DNA of 64,000 nucleotides from assembly GCA_025935195.1 (NCBI GenBank), contig JAICVS010000003.1:1-64000 (forward strand). Direction: 5' to 3'. The translations under genes were made by a program, and so were the position numbers. Shown piece after piece: positions 18,463 to 28,875 of this stretch (position 1 is the first letter of the stretch; each line of letters begins with the position of its first letter). Origin of the DNA: Ktedonobacterales bacterium. Lineage in GTDB: Bacteria; Chloroflexota; Ktedonobacteria; Ktedonobacterales; JADMIN01. Below the pieces are notes generated by a model that was not told the origin of the DNA, made no database searches, and saw only the letters and a list, made by a program, of their open reading frames with translations.

Positions 18463-19155
18463 TCAGGCGCCGCGCCATCCATCTTCCAGCGCCAGCAGCC
18501 CACGCAAATCCGCGAAGGCCTGGTCCGCGCCACAGGCACGCAGCTCGTCCAGTGAATGCACCGGCCCCGTCGCCACTCCCACCGTCCGCATGCCGGCCGC
18601 GACGCCGCAGGCGACGTCCGCGGGGGTGTCGCCGACGATGTAGACACGCGCTGGGGGGAAGTCGCGGCCGAAGACGGCGCGCGCCCGCCCCAGCGCCAGC
18701 GGCGGCAGCGCCTCGCGCGCCTCCGCCTCGTCGCCGAAGGCGCCGCAGCCAAAGTAGCCATCCAGGCCCGCCGCGCGCAGCTTGGTCCAGGCGATACGCT
18801 CGACGTTGCCCGTCACCAGCCCCAACGCCGCGCCGCGCTCGCGCAGCCAGGTGAGCGCTTCGACCGCGTGGGGCGTGTGATAGGGGCGCAGATCATCCGG
18901 GACGTGCCGCTCGTAGGCGGCGGCGGCGGCGGCGAAGAAGGCCGGCAGCCCGGCCTCGGCGTCCGTGTCGAGTACACCCGCCGCGCGCAGCACGCGCCGC
19001 GCGATGGCTGTGTCGGTCATGCCGGCTGTCTGCCCCAGCGCGTCCGCTGAGAGGCGCACGCCGTACACCGCCTCCGCCGCGTCGCAGATCGCCTGCCGAT
19101 GGGCGGGCGGCATGCGTCGCAGCAGGGTTCCATCAATATCGAACAAGAACAGCAT
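18463..19155 (-). CDS. HAD-family hydrolase (phosphoglycolate phosphatase-like)
   Basis: MLFLFDIDGTLLRR; LGLVTGNVERIAWTKL; VYIVGDTPADVACGVAAGMRTVGVATG. Confidence 0.88.
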   Translation of the reverse strand: MLFLFDIDGTLLRRMPPAHRQAICDAAEAVYGVRLSADALGQTAGMTDTAIARRVLRAAGVLDTDAEAGLPAFFAAAAAAYERHVPDDLRPYHTPHAVEALTWLRERGAALGLVTGNVERIAWTKLRAAGLDGYFGCGAFGDEAEAREALPPLALGRARAVFGRDFPPARVYIVGDTPADVACGVAAGMRTVGVATGPVHSLDELRACGADQAFADLRGLLALEDGWRGA

Positions 19156-19197
19156 CGGCGCCCTTCCCAGTCCTCTTCATCCGCCACGGAAACGGCT

Positions 19198-19226
19198 CCC
19201 CGGCATTCATGCCGGGGGTAATCCCT
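19198..19226 (+). repeat. Hairpin repeat family A, copy 2 (loop inverted)
   Basis: aacggctCCCCGGCA-TTCA-TGCCGGGGGTAATCCC. Confidence 0.85.
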
Positions 19227-19267
19227 GGCTTGGCGCGGGTTGGATAGCTCAAGAGCGCGGATGACAT

Positions 19268-19340
19268 CGGTATTCAGCCTCCGTGTTCCCTCCCTCCGCC
19301 CGCGTGTCCTCTGGGGTAGTTCTCGTCGTCGTTCTCGTTA
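19268..19340 (-). repeat. Dispersed repeat family E, copy 3
   Basis: Reverse complement GAGAACTACCCCAGAGGACACGCGGGCGGAGGGAGGGAACACGGAGG. Confidence 0.5.
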
Positions 19341-19460
19341 TCGGGCGGCTTGCCGTTTGCATGGGGACGGCGGCGCGATTATGATACCATTCTGGGGACA
19401 CGTCCGATACCACCCGAAAATCCCATTTGGCTGGTCGCGGAGCGGAGAGGAGAGACAGGC

Positions 19461-20243
19461 ATGCAGTTGAGCTTTGACCTGGGAGATCCTCGCCAGCCAC
19501 GCGGTCACGCGATCGTGTACGCGCGCACTGGCGGCGTGGGCGGCGGCATCGTCGCGACCTACGTCGTCGTGCTGCCCATCCAGTTCTCCATCGGCAAGTA
19601 CCTGCCGCCCATCCTCTCCGGCCAGGTGCCACTCGAAGGGCTGGCTGATCCGGCGGCGATGAGCGTGGTGCCGATCCCGCCGATGCTGGAAGACATCCCG
19701 GCACTGAGCGCGCTGCGCCAGCTTGCCGAGCGGCGCGGCGACGACCTCTGCGACCTGGGCACGATCTTTTTGAGCGACGACGGGCAGCGCATGGCCTACG
19801 CCGCCGAGGCTTGCCAGGCGTACGGCCAGGTGTACGGCGAGTTTCGCCAGCGCTGGCCGGCGGTAGAGGTCGAGGAGGAGCGCGGCGCGACGCCGCTCGA
19901 CGATCTGAATGTCGAGGATGTGATGGCCGAGGTGCTGCCGGAGCGCGACCGCCTGGGCGAGCTGGCCCGGCTGATCGGCCAGGCGCGCTACGCCGTGGAC
20001 GGCAACGATGCGCGCCTGCTCGGCGATGTGACAGCCTCGATGGGCCGCATCACCAAGACGCTTCCGGAGAAGTACCGCGCCGATCAGCTCGTGCGCGCCG
20101 CCGTGCGGCCGGACGCGGCTGGCGCGCGGCTGGCCGAGCTGTATTTGCAGCGCGCCTACAAGCTGCTCGAAGAAGACTACGCCGCCATCCCGCCCATCGA
20201 GCGCGAGATACAGGCCGCCAGAGAATCCCTGGGTGGCGAGTGA
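19461..20243 (+). CDS. Conserved-looking hypothetical protein
   Basis: MQLSFDLGDPRQPRGHAIVYARTGGVGGGIVATYVVVLPIQFSIGKYLPPIL...; SD-like ggagaggagagac upstream. Confidence 0.7.
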   Translation: MQLSFDLGDPRQPRGHAIVYARTGGVGGGIVATYVVVLPIQFSIGKYLPPILSGQVPLEGLADPAAMSVVPIPPMLEDIPALSALRQLAERRGDDLCDLGTIFLSDDGQRMAYAAEACQAYGQVYGEFRQRWPAVEVEEERGATPLDDLNVEDVMAEVLPERDRLGELARLIGQARYAVDGNDARLLGDVTASMGRITKTLPEKYRADQLVRAAVRPDAAGARLAELYLQRAYKLLEEDYAAIPPIEREIQAARESLGGE

Positions 20244-20274
20244 CCGCCCATCGTTGAAGGAGCGAACGGCCGCT

Positions 20275-21744
20275 ATGCCGATGATCGTCCACGCCGATAT
20301 CACGACGCTGCTGGAAGCCCTCAGCGCCAGCGACGAAGACGGCGCCATCCACGCTACGCTGCGCCTGCTGGGGCCGGAGAACGCGCCGCCCGCCAAGATC
20401 GCCGCCCGCGTCGGCATCCCCGCCGCCTGGGCTGGTGGCGACGGCCATCCGCTGGCCGTGCTCTCCGTCTCTGGGCGGATCGCCGAGTGGATGCGCTCCA
20501 TCCCCATCGGTCCGGAGCCGGGCGCGGAGACGCGCCGCCAGCTCGCGCCGGCGCTGCCGCTCATCCAGAGCTTCCGTGCCGTCGCCGCTCAGGTGGCGAA
20601 GGGCCTGCCGGAGCCGCATCCCACGCTGCCCGGCGGCATCTCGCCCGCTGACCTCAAGCATGCCGAGGGCGCGTTCGGCGCGCTGCGCGACGCCGTGGCC
20701 GCGCGCGATCTCGACCGCGTGCGCGCTATCTTGATGGGCTTCTACATGACCGGCACGGATTATCGCGCCATGCTGACGGCAATCTACGGCGCGTTGGCGC
20801 TGCGCTATCCTGAGGGCGGCCACCCACTCTATTTCGCCATGGCCGGCAGCCGTGTGCTGGAGATGGCTGATTGGGGTGATCGTGTTCCCGCCTATATCTA
20901 CTGGGTCTCATCTCTGATCGTGGACAACACGCCCGATGCTCCGGCCGCCGAGACCGCGCACGCATACGCCTCCGCAGCCGCGCACGATCTGGGCTGGCTG
21001 CGCACGCGCCTCGCGATCCCGAAGAACGAGGCGGCGGGCGAGAGCTTCCGCCATGCCGTCGCATCCGGCAGCGCGACGGAGGCGTGCGACGCGACGCTGG
21101 CGGCGCTGCGCGGCGGGGCGACGCCGATGGGTCTGGCCGCGGCGCTCGCGCTCACGGCGGCGGAACAGCTCAACGCGGTGCCGCGGGGCGATGCGGATGG
21201 CCTGCCGCGTGCGGGCCACGCGCTGCTCTACGCCCACGCCGTCCACGTCGCCACGCTGCAGACGCAGAACAAGGAGATCTGGCCGCTGCTCTACACCGCC
21301 GCGTGCGCGGTCAACGCGGTGCGCCCGGCGGGCGGTGCTGGCGGGGTCGAGGCGGGGGCGCGCGCCGTGCCGTCTTCGCCGATCGGTGGGCTGATCGCGG
21401 CCAGCATGCTGCGTACGCTGGAGCAGCAGGTCGCGGCAGGAGACAGCGCGACGGCGCTCGCCATCGCTCATCGCTACTTACAGATGGGCCATGAGCCGCG
21501 CGCGCTGGCCGGTGTGATCGGCAGTGTCGCCGCCACGCGCGACATCGATCCGAGCGATGTGCGCTCGCTGCATATCCTGCCGATGGTGGCCGCCGCCGCC
21601 GAGGAGTATCTGACGCTGCCGCCCGCGCTGGCCGCCGGCGGCCAGAACGCGCTGCTGACGGCGGCGATCCGTCTCGCCAGCGAGCTGGGCGGCGGGCATG
21701 CGCTCGCGGATCGTGTGCGCGCGGCGATCAACGCTGAGGTGTAG
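20275..21744 (+). CDS. Hypothetical protein (helical)
   Basis: 489 aa from MPMIVHADITTLLEALSASDEDGAIHATLRLLGPENAPPAKIAARVGIPAAWAGGDGHPLAVLSVSGRI; 31 bp after the previous stop. Confidence 0.75.
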   Translation: MPMIVHADITTLLEALSASDEDGAIHATLRLLGPENAPPAKIAARVGIPAAWAGGDGHPLAVLSVSGRIAEWMRSIPIGPEPGAETRRQLAPALPLIQSFRAVAAQVAKGLPEPHPTLPGGISPADLKHAEGAFGALRDAVAARDLDRVRAILMGFYMTGTDYRAMLTAIYGALALRYPEGGHPLYFAMAGSRVLEMADWGDRVPAYIYWVSSLIVDNTPDAPAAETAHAYASAAAHDLGWLRTRLAIPKNEAAGESFRHAVASGSATEACDATLAALRGGATPMGLAAALALTAAEQLNAVPRGDADGLPRAGHALLYAHAVHVATLQTQNKEIWPLLYTAACAVNAVRPAGGAGGVEAGARAVPSSPIGGLIAASMLRTLEQQVAAGDSATALAIAHRYLQMGHEPRALAGVIGSVAATRDIDPSDVRSLHILPMVAAAAEEYLTLPPALAAGGQNALLTAAIRLASELGGGHALADRVRAAINAEV

Positions 21745-21748
21745 CACA

Positions 21749-21790
21749 GAGTCCTCACCCCGACCCCCTCTCCTTGCGAGGCGAGGGGGC
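21749..21790. terminator. Repeat family D terminator, copy 1
   Basis: GAGTCCTCACCCCGACCCCCTCTCCTTGCGAGGCGAGGGGGC; CCCCCTC/GAGGGGG. Confidence 0.7.
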
Positions 21791-22830
21791 TATGTCGCGA
21801 CCGCGCCGGATGGGCGCAGGCGGGCGAGCTGCTCGAACAGATCATGCTCTTGTGGCGTGAGGCGGCTGGGCAGGACAACCTGGACACGGGCGAAGAGGTT
21901 GCCGGCGCCGTCGCCTTTCAGATGGGGCATGCCCTTGCCGGTGAGGCGGAAGGTCTGGCCGTTCTGCGTCTCCGGTGGGATGGTGAGCAGAAGGCGTTTG
22001 CCATCGGGCGTGGGAACGGGGGCCTCGCCGCCGAGGACGGCCATGGTGAGGGGAACGGGGATGTCCACGGTGAGGTCGTCGCCTTTGCGCTCGTACTGTG
22101 GATCGGGCCGAACGGTGACGACGAGATAGAGATCGCCACGCGGGCCGGCGCCGGCGCCCGGATTGCCCTCGCCGGCGACGCGCACGCGCGCGCCGGTATC
22201 CACACCGGCGGGGATGCGCACTTCGAGGCGCCGCGACTTGTTGATCGTGCCGGAGCCGCCGCAGGTGGGGCAGGGGCGCACGCCGATTTTGCCCACGCCG
22301 CCGCAGGTGGGGCAGGTCTCCGGCGCTTCGACGTTATAGACGCGCGAGGCGCCGGTGTAGGCCTCTCTGAAGCCGATCTCGACGGGCTGCTCGATGTCGC
22401 TGCCAGGGCGTGAGGTGAAATCGCGGACGGTGCCCCGGCCGCTGGGGCGGCTAGCCGTGCCGGTGGCCGTGCCGCGACGGCCAAAGAGCGTCTCGAAGAA
22501 GTCGGAGAAGCCGGTGGGATCCTCGATGTCGAAGGGGATGTTGGAGCTGCTGCCGGAGGGCGATGGGCGCGTGCGGGCACGTGCGGGCGCGCTCGGCCCG
22601 AACTGCTCCTGCCAGTTGGGGCCGAGCGTATCATACTTGCGGCGCTTGTCGGGATCGGAGAGGACTTCGTAGGCCTCGTTGATCTCCTTGAAGCGGGCCT
22701 CAGCGGCCTTGTCACCCGGATTGACGTCCGGGTGGTACTTGCGCGCGAGGCGGCGGTACGCCTTCTTGATGTCGTCAGCGGATGCCCGCTTCTCGACGCC
22801 GAGAATCTTGTAGTAGTCTTTGTAATCCAT
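21790..22830 (-). CDS. dnaJ: DnaJ-family co-chaperone
   Basis: [67 protein letters not shown]; two CPTCGG motifs; C-terminal substrate-binding domain. Confidence 0.93.
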   Translation of the reverse strand: MDYKDYYKILGVEKRASADDIKKAYRRLARKYHPDVNPGDKAAEARFKEINEAYEVLSDPDKRRKYDTLGPNWQEQFGPSAPARARTRPSPSGSSSNIPFDIEDPTGFSDFFETLFGRRGTATGTASRPSGRGTVRDFTSRPGSDIEQPVEIGFREAYTGASRVYNVEAPETCPTCGGVGKIGVRPCPTCGGSGTINKSRRLEVRIPAGVDTGARVRVAGEGNPGAGAGPRGDLYLVVTVRPDPQYERKGDDLTVDIPVPLTMAVLGGEAPVPTPDGKRLLLTIPPETQNGQTFRLTGKGMPHLKGDGAGNLFARVQVVLPSRLTPQEHDLFEQLARLRPSGAVAT

Positions 22831-22887
22831 CGGCCCTCATACCGGCTCAGAGGCGGATGTGTCTGGGGTTGCCGGAGGCGTCGAGGC

Positions 22888-23457
22888 TCAGGCAGGCGAG
22901 CCGGAGCTGACGCGGACACGCGCGGGGCGTAGGAGGTCAGCGCCGAGCAGGTAGCCCTTGCGGACCTCGCCGACGACGGTGTTCTCGGGTTGCTCTGAGG
23001 CGATGGTCTCGACAGCCTCGTGCAGGCGTGGGTCGAATTGCTCGCCGACCGTGGCGACGGGGGTGAGGCCCTCGGTCTTGAGCAGCTCGTTGAGCTGCCA
23101 CCGTACCATGCGCAAGCCCTGCTGGAGGCTCTCGCGGTCCATGGAGTCTTCGTAGCTCATGGCGCGGTCGAGATTATCCATGACGTCGAGGACTTTCTCG
23201 AGGAGGTCGCGGCGGTTGCGCTCGACACGCTCGGCGGCGAAGCGTTCCTGGCGCTTGCGGAAATTCTCCATCTCGGCGCGCTCGCGCAGCCACTTGTCCT
23301 TGAACTGCGCGGCCTCGTCGCGGGCGGCTTGAAGCTGCGCCTGGAGGTCGCCGTCACTGACGACCTGGGGCGCTTCGCCGCCGGACGTGGGGGTGTCCGC
23401 TGGTTCCCGCTCCTGGGTGGTCTGTCGCTCCCGCACGTCGTCTGTGGATTCTGCCAT
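22888..23457 (-). CDS. grpE: GrpE nucleotide exchange factor
   Basis: KWLRERAEMENFRKRQERFAAERVERNRRDLLEKVLDVMDNLDRAM...FDPRLHEAVETIASEQPENTVVGEVRKGYLLGADLLRPARVRVS. Confidence 0.93.
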   Translation of the reverse strand: MAESTDDVRERQTTQEREPADTPTSGGEAPQVVSDGDLQAQLQAARDEAAQFKDKWLRERAEMENFRKRQERFAAERVERNRRDLLEKVLDVMDNLDRAMSYEDSMDRESLQQGLRMVRWQLNELLKTEGLTPVATVGEQFDPRLHEAVETIASEQPENTVVGEVRKGYLLGADLLRPARVRVSSGSPA

Positions 23458-23872
23458 CGTATGCTCCTACCGCCTGCTGAAGAGAGACGTTGTTATCACC
23501 GTGGACGGTCGAGGCGGGCGGGGAGCCTCCTGGCTCGGCTCGCCCACCTCGCGACCGTGCTTGTCGCTCTATCTTCCGTCTCGCAGTATAGCCCCGCACC
23601 GGAAGAGGTGTCAAAAAAGCGGGAGGCCCGATACATGGCGAGCGATGAGCGGTCCGGCATGCGTTGTGCGTAGTGGGCCGGTGCCGGTGTGGTGGAGGGA
23701 GACGGATGAGGCGCACCGGCGGCGGGCGGCACGGTGACGACACAACGGCGGCGGGACTAGGACTTTGCTGATCCAGCGATGCTAAACTCTGCCGTGCTCG
23801 TTGTAGAGGGTAGAGACCGCGAGCAGGCGTCCATGGAGGCGCCGCTATACTAGGATCGCTGGTGGAGAGGGA

Positions 23873-24340
23873 GTGGGGATCGTGCGAGAATCAGGAAGCT
23901 ATCCGAGTCCGCTCGCGGAGCGGCAAGGAGTGACGCTGCCCGCGGAGATGGCGGCGGCGAGGACGGCGGGGCGGCGACCGGCGCTGAAACGGGCGCGGCG
24001 GGCGAGCCTGGCGCTGGCGTTGAGCCGACTGGAGCGAGAGCACGTGGCGCTATTGCTGGCGATCTGCGAGCTGGAGGCGCCAGCGGGCGGCGCGGATGTG
24101 AGTGCGGATGCGGATGGGAATGCGCGGGCGCTGCGGGCGGCGCTGCTGCCGATGCTGCGCGAGGATCTGCGGCAGACGCAGCACGCGCTGGCGCGGGCGG
24201 CGCGCGGGCAGTACGGCGTGTGCGAGGTGTGCCACAAGGCCATCGCGGGGCGCACGCTGGAGCTGCGGCCGGCGGCGACGCGCTGTGGGGTGTGCGAGGG
24301 GCGAGCCGGGCGGCGCGCGGCGGTGCGCGTGCGCGACTGA
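23873..24340 (+). CDS. TraR/DksA-type zinc-finger protein
   Basis: ALARAARGQYGVCEVCHKAIAGRTLELRPAATRCGVCEGR. Confidence 0.85.
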   Translation: MGIVRESGSYPSPLAERQGVTLPAEMAAARTAGRRPALKRARRASLALALSRLEREHVALLLAICELEAPAGGADVSADADGNARALRAALLPMLREDLRQTQHALARAARGQYGVCEVCHKAIAGRTLELRPAATRCGVCEGRAGRRAAVRVRD

Positions 24341-24360
24341 GCCATTGCGCGGCGAGCTGG

Positions 24361-25671
24361 CTAGCGCGCGGGCTTGACCGCCGGCTGAACAGGTTCCCGC
24401 TCAGCCACGGTCGCGGCGCGTGTGGGCAGGCGCAGGCGGGAGAGGCCGTAGGCGGCGGCGAGGCCGATGAGGAGGATCGGCGCCCATAGCAGGGCGGGCT
24501 GGCGGCTGGCCGTTGCGAGGTCGAAGAGCAAGCCGCCGAGGAATTGGCCGAGGCCCGCGCCGATGGCGACGGCCAGCGCGCCGAAGCCGAAGTAGGCGCC
24601 GAGCATGTGCGCCGGGGCGAGGTCGGCGGTGACGGCGTTGACCGTCGGCCAGACGAGCATGCGCGCGAGGGCGAAGACGGCGATGCCAAGCACGAAGACC
24701 GTGACGCTGGGTGTGACGAAGACCAGCGCCATGCCGGCGCCACTGAGCGCGACACTGGCCGCCAGCACCACGCGCGGCGTGTAGCGCTCGCCTACATAGC
24801 GGGCGAGCGGGTATTGAATGAGGATCGCCGGCGCGGCGTTGATGGCGAAGGCGAGGCCGGCGAGTGTGGCGCCGAAGGATGGGCCGCCGATGCGCAGCGC
24901 GGCCAGCGGCACAGCGATGTTGAGCTGCGCCCAGAGGAACCAGAAGCCCGCCAGCAGCAGCGTGAGCAGCACGAAGGCGCGGTCGCGCCGCAATGTATGG
25001 AGCGTTGCCATCACACTGCTCACATTGCTCGCGCCGGCTGGATCGGTCGCGCGCTCGCGATCCGAAGCGGCGACGCCACCCTTGAGCAGGGTGTCGGGGA
25101 GGAACGCGAAGGAGAGCGCGCCGACGAGCACAAAGCAGCCGGCGGCAGCCAGGCTAACGACGACGAAGTTGATGCCGAGCAGCGCGACACCTAGCAGTGG
25201 GCCGATGGTCTGGCCGGCGTTGCCCATGGTGGCGGAGGCGGCGAACATGCGCTGGCGGCGCTCCGGCGCGACGAGATCGGCCAGCGCGGCGGTGCCGGAG
25301 GCATCGAAGAACGCGCCGCCGACGCCGGAGACAATCGCCCACAGGATCAGCATGGGTAGGGTGGTCGAGACACCGATGCCGACGAAGCCGGCAGCGCGGA
25401 CAAAGCAGCCAATGACGATGGCGGTGCGCGCGCCGAAGCGGTCCGCGAAGACGCCGCCCGCGAGGTCGAGGCCCTGCTGAGCGAGCTGGCGCAGGGCGAG
25501 CACCAGGCCAATGGCGGCGGCCGTAAAGCCCAGGCCGTGAGAGAAGTGGATGGCGATCAGCGGCACGAACATCGAGAAGCCGAAGTTCATCAGGCAGGTG
25601 TTGGTCAGCAGCGTCACGACACCAACCTGGGATGTGGTCGCGGTATGCGTCAGCTTCGAGGTGATCTGCAT
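24361..25671 (-). CDS. MFS transporter
   Basis: MQITSKLTHTATTSQVGVVTLLTNTCLMNFGFSMFVPLIAIHF...DLAGGVFADRFGARTAIVIGCFVRA; 12 TM-like pattern. Confidence 0.9.
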   Translation of the reverse strand: MQITSKLTHTATTSQVGVVTLLTNTCLMNFGFSMFVPLIAIHFSHGLGFTAAAIGLVLALRQLAQQGLDLAGGVFADRFGARTAIVIGCFVRAAGFVGIGVSTTLPMLILWAIVSGVGGAFFDASGTAALADLVAPERRQRMFAASATMGNAGQTIGPLLGVALLGINFVVVSLAAAGCFVLVGALSFAFLPDTLLKGGVAASDRERATDPAGASNVSSVMATLHTLRRDRAFVLLTLLLAGFWFLWAQLNIAVPLAALRIGGPSFGATLAGLAFAINAAPAILIQYPLARYVGERYTPRVVLAASVALSGAGMALVFVTPSVTVFVLGIAVFALARMLVWPTVNAVTADLAPAHMLGAYFGFGALAVAIGAGLGQFLGGLLFDLATASRQPALLWAPILLIGLAAAYGLSRLRLPTRAATVAEREPVQPAVKPAR

Positions 25672-26064
25672 GGAGAACGGTACCAGTGGGTTGTAACGGG
25701 ACGGACAAGCGGGCGCTTGAATGCGCGCGTAAACAAGATTATAACAGCGCATGGAAGGCGGGCATGACCCGCTGAGGCAGAGACGCTGACCACGGTGCGG
25801 GCGATCATGTTGACGAGTTCTTAAGTGGGCAGCTTCATTGCGCTGAAGGAGCGGCAGCCCAGCGAGCGTGCTACGCTCTAGGTATCGGCCACCATGCGAG
25901 GCAGGACGCGGGCAGTTGAGATAGCCCATTCGGCACGGGCGCGCAGTACCCATGCGTTGTACCGCTTTAGAATGGATACGCGCGCATTGCCGGCGGCGAC
26001 GCGCGATTGCTTTGCCGCGCCCCGAGGCCAGCGCCGTCGGTCAGTGGTGGATTGAGAGGCGGGA

Positions 26065-27249
26065 ATGCTGGAGACGCCGACTATCGCGACACCAGCGCCG
26101 TCCGATGCAACACATCGTGCCGCGCGCTGGCGCATCGGACGGATGCGCGAGTGGTCGCGCCCGCGGCTGGCATCTACGCTGGTGGCGGTGCTGCTGCTCG
26201 CCCTGCCGAACCTGCTAGTGCAGATGCATCGGGCGTATTTCGATGGACTGAGCGACAATTCATGGGCCATGCAGCGTGTCGCGGCGTGCGAGAGCCTGGG
26301 CCGTCCGGCCGACGTGCTCTATCTCGGCTCGTCGCGCACGGCCTTCGGGGCGGCGCCGGCAACGGGAGACGCGATCCTGCGCGAACAGTTCGGCGTTCAC
26401 ACGCTCGGATGCAACGCCGGCATCTTCGGTTCCACCATCGAGGACGACTATTATGCGCTGAAGCGGCTGATCAGCGATGGGTACGTGCCGAAGCTGGTCG
26501 TGGAGACCTTGTGGGAATGGAACCTGAACATCAACGCGCCAGTGCGCGCTGACGCGGACTCCGGCAATCTCGTGGAGGCCGAGCGCCTCGCCACGCTCGG
26601 TGATACGGCGGCGCTGCGCGATCACTTCGGCGCCGGCCCGCGCGGCCTTGCCGGCACGGCACAATTCGCCGCCAAACGCCTGATCCCGCTGTACGGCGAC
26701 GCGATCGGCGTCTATCGGACGGTCTGCGGCAGCTCGCGGATTGGCCCCTGTGCTGATGGAATACCGCTCGGCGTGAGTGCGGGCGAGCAGCAGTTGTACG
26801 AAAACGCCGATCGGCAAGGCTGGGTATCGGGCGGGAGCGGTTCATTGGCGGGATTGTCGCCCGCCGCACAGAAGAGGGTCGGAGATCGCGTCACGCAGCT
26901 CGAGCTGCCGGACTATCACCAGTTCGTGATCGGCGGCAAGGAGCCGGCCTATCTGGCGAACCTGATCGCGCTGGCCCAGGCGCATCATGCGCGTGTCGTT
27001 CTCGTCGCGCCGCCGCTGCATCCCATCTTCCGCACCAACGCCTTCGATGCACCGGACGTGCTGCCGCATATCAGCGCGTACTGGGCAACATTCGCCCGGC
27101 AGCACGGCGCGCGCTACGTTGACCTGTATGCGTCAGCGGACTTCACAGACGGGGATTTCCGCGATCCGTCGCATCTGAACGCCGCCGGGGCAGAGCGTCT
27201 CACCAGTTGGTTGGCCCTGCACGTACTCGGCCCAATGCTCGCAGCGTGA
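26065..27249 (+). CDS. Membrane-anchored SGNH-hydrolase-like protein
   Basis: N-terminal TM LVAVLLLALPNLLV; DVLYLGSSRTAFGAAP; C-term DFTDGDFRDPSHLNAAGAERLTSWLALH (D..H). Confidence 0.7.
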   Translation: MLETPTIATPAPSDATHRAARWRIGRMREWSRPRLASTLVAVLLLALPNLLVQMHRAYFDGLSDNSWAMQRVAACESLGRPADVLYLGSSRTAFGAAPATGDAILREQFGVHTLGCNAGIFGSTIEDDYYALKRLISDGYVPKLVVETLWEWNLNINAPVRADADSGNLVEAERLATLGDTAALRDHFGAGPRGLAGTAQFAAKRLIPLYGDAIGVYRTVCGSSRIGPCADGIPLGVSAGEQQLYENADRQGWVSGGSGSLAGLSPAAQKRVGDRVTQLELPDYHQFVIGGKEPAYLANLIALAQAHHARVVLVAPPLHPIFRTNAFDAPDVLPHISAYWATFARQHGARYVDLYASADFTDGDFRDPSHLNAAGAERLTSWLALHVLGPMLAA

Positions 27250-27340
27250 CCAGCAGGCGCGGCTGATCCGGAATCGCCGGCAACACTCTAAACGGTTGAT
27301 GGGAACGACGCGAGCGCACGGCAGAGGCAGGGGATAGCGG

Positions 27341-28831
27341 ATGCTCTTCAATACTCTCACCTACGGCGGGTTCTTTCTGGCGGTCTTCGTCGTCCACTGG
27401 CTGCTGCCACAGCGTGCGCGGCGGCCGTTCCTGCTGATTGCCAGCTACTACTTCTACGCCTCGGCAATCCCCCAATACCTGCTGCTCATTCTCACGCTGA
27501 CGGCCGCGAACTACGGCTTCGGCCTCTGGCTCGGCCGCGCCGTAGGACGGACGAAGCGGGTTGCGCTCTGGGTCGGGATCGGGGGCAATCTCGCCTGCCT
27601 CGGCTTCTTCAAGTATAGCGGCCTGCTGGCATCGAGCGCGGTGAGCATCGCGCGCCACCTGCCGGGCATCCTACAACCAGTGCAGGATCCGATCGTCGTC
27701 AATGTGGTGCTGCCGCTCGGCATCTCGTTCTTCACCTTCGAGTTCATCCACTATCTGGCGGAGGTCTACAAGGGCCTGCGCCCGATGAAGCACCCGATTG
27801 ACTTCGCGTTGTTCGCGGCCTTCTTTCCCACGCAGATCGCCGGGCCTATCAAGCGGTTTCCCGATTTTGCCAAGCAGCTCCTGCACCCTCAGCGGTTCCG
27901 TGAGGTGGATTTCGACGCGGGCATCGGCCTTATTCTGCGCGGCCTGCTGAAGAAGGTCTTGCTTGCGGATGTGCTCTCGCCGCTGGTGGCGGTGGCATTC
28001 GCGCAGCCCGGCGCGCTGGGGCCGGCCGCCGCCTGGTTCGCGGTCTTCGCGTTCGCGGCGCAAATCTACGGCGATTTCTCCGGCTATACCGACATCGGAC
28101 GCGGGAGCGCGCTGCTGCTGGGCTACTGGGTGCCAGAGAATTTCAGCCGCCCGTACCAGTCCGCCACGCCCGCGGAGTTCTGGCATCGCTGGCATATGTC
28201 GCTCTCCACCTGGTTGCGCGACTACCTCTACATTCCGCTCGGCGGCTCGCGGGTGGCGCGCTGGCGGGTGTACGTGAATCTGATGATCACGATGGCGCTG
28301 GGCGGGCTGTGGCATGGGGCATCGTGGCACTTCATGGTCTGGGGCGTCTATCAGGGCGTATTGCTGTGCGGCCATCGCCTCTGGTCGCGCACCGTTGGGC
28401 GTGTTCCGCTGTACGCTGGCGCGATGGCAACGGTCGCCGGCCAGTTCGTGAGCCGGGCGGCGACGCTCGTGCTGGTCTGCGCAGGCTGGGTGATCTTCCG
28501 CGCGCCGTCGGTCGGGGCATCGCTGCGCATGTTCCGTAGCATGGTGGCGATCCATCGGCCGGCCTGGGCCGGTCTGCACCCGGCCGCGCTCTCCACGCCG
28601 ATGCTGCTGATGCTGGGTGTGACCGTGGTGGTGGTCGGCGGCTGGGTCTACGCGATCGCCAGGCCGCTCATGGGCGGAGTGTGGGAGCGCGCCGCCGTGC
28701 GTGTGCGCTCCGAGTGGTGGCCCGCCGCGCACGTCTTCTTCGTGCGGCCCGCCTTCTTTGCGGCGGCGGTGTTGCTGCTGACACTGTGGCCCCCGCACAG
28801 CAGCCCGCGCTTTATCTACTTCCAGTTCTGA
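27341..28831 (+). CDS. MBOAT-family O-acyltransferase (AlgI-like)
   Basis: MLFNTLTYGGFFLAVFVVHWLLPQRARRPFLLIASYYFYA; AQIYGDFSGYTDIGRGSALLLGYWVPENFSRPYQSATPAEFWHRWHMSLSTWLRDYLYIPLGGSR; MALGGLWHGASWHF. Confidence 0.95.
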   Translation: MLFNTLTYGGFFLAVFVVHWLLPQRARRPFLLIASYYFYASAIPQYLLLILTLTAANYGFGLWLGRAVGRTKRVALWVGIGGNLACLGFFKYSGLLASSAVSIARHLPGILQPVQDPIVVNVVLPLGISFFTFEFIHYLAEVYKGLRPMKHPIDFALFAAFFPTQIAGPIKRFPDFAKQLLHPQRFREVDFDAGIGLILRGLLKKVLLADVLSPLVAVAFAQPGALGPAAAWFAVFAFAAQIYGDFSGYTDIGRGSALLLGYWVPENFSRPYQSATPAEFWHRWHMSLSTWLRDYLYIPLGGSRVARWRVYVNLMITMALGGLWHGASWHFMVWGVYQGVLLCGHRLWSRTVGRVPLYAGAMATVAGQFVSRAATLVLVCAGWVIFRAPSVGASLRMFRSMVAIHRPAWAGLHPAALSTPMLLMLGVTVVVVGGWVYAIARPLMGGVWERAAVRVRSEWWPAAHVFFVRPAFFAAAVLLLTLWPPHSSPRFIYFQF

Positions 28832-28875
28832 GCGCGGCTCTGTTTCCCGCTCCTGATCCTGATCTCGGCCCGGCG

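Noticed and set aside
26065-28831. Complete exopolysaccharide biosynthesis cluster
   Set aside because: Only the acylation pair is present; no synthase or export genes adjacent.
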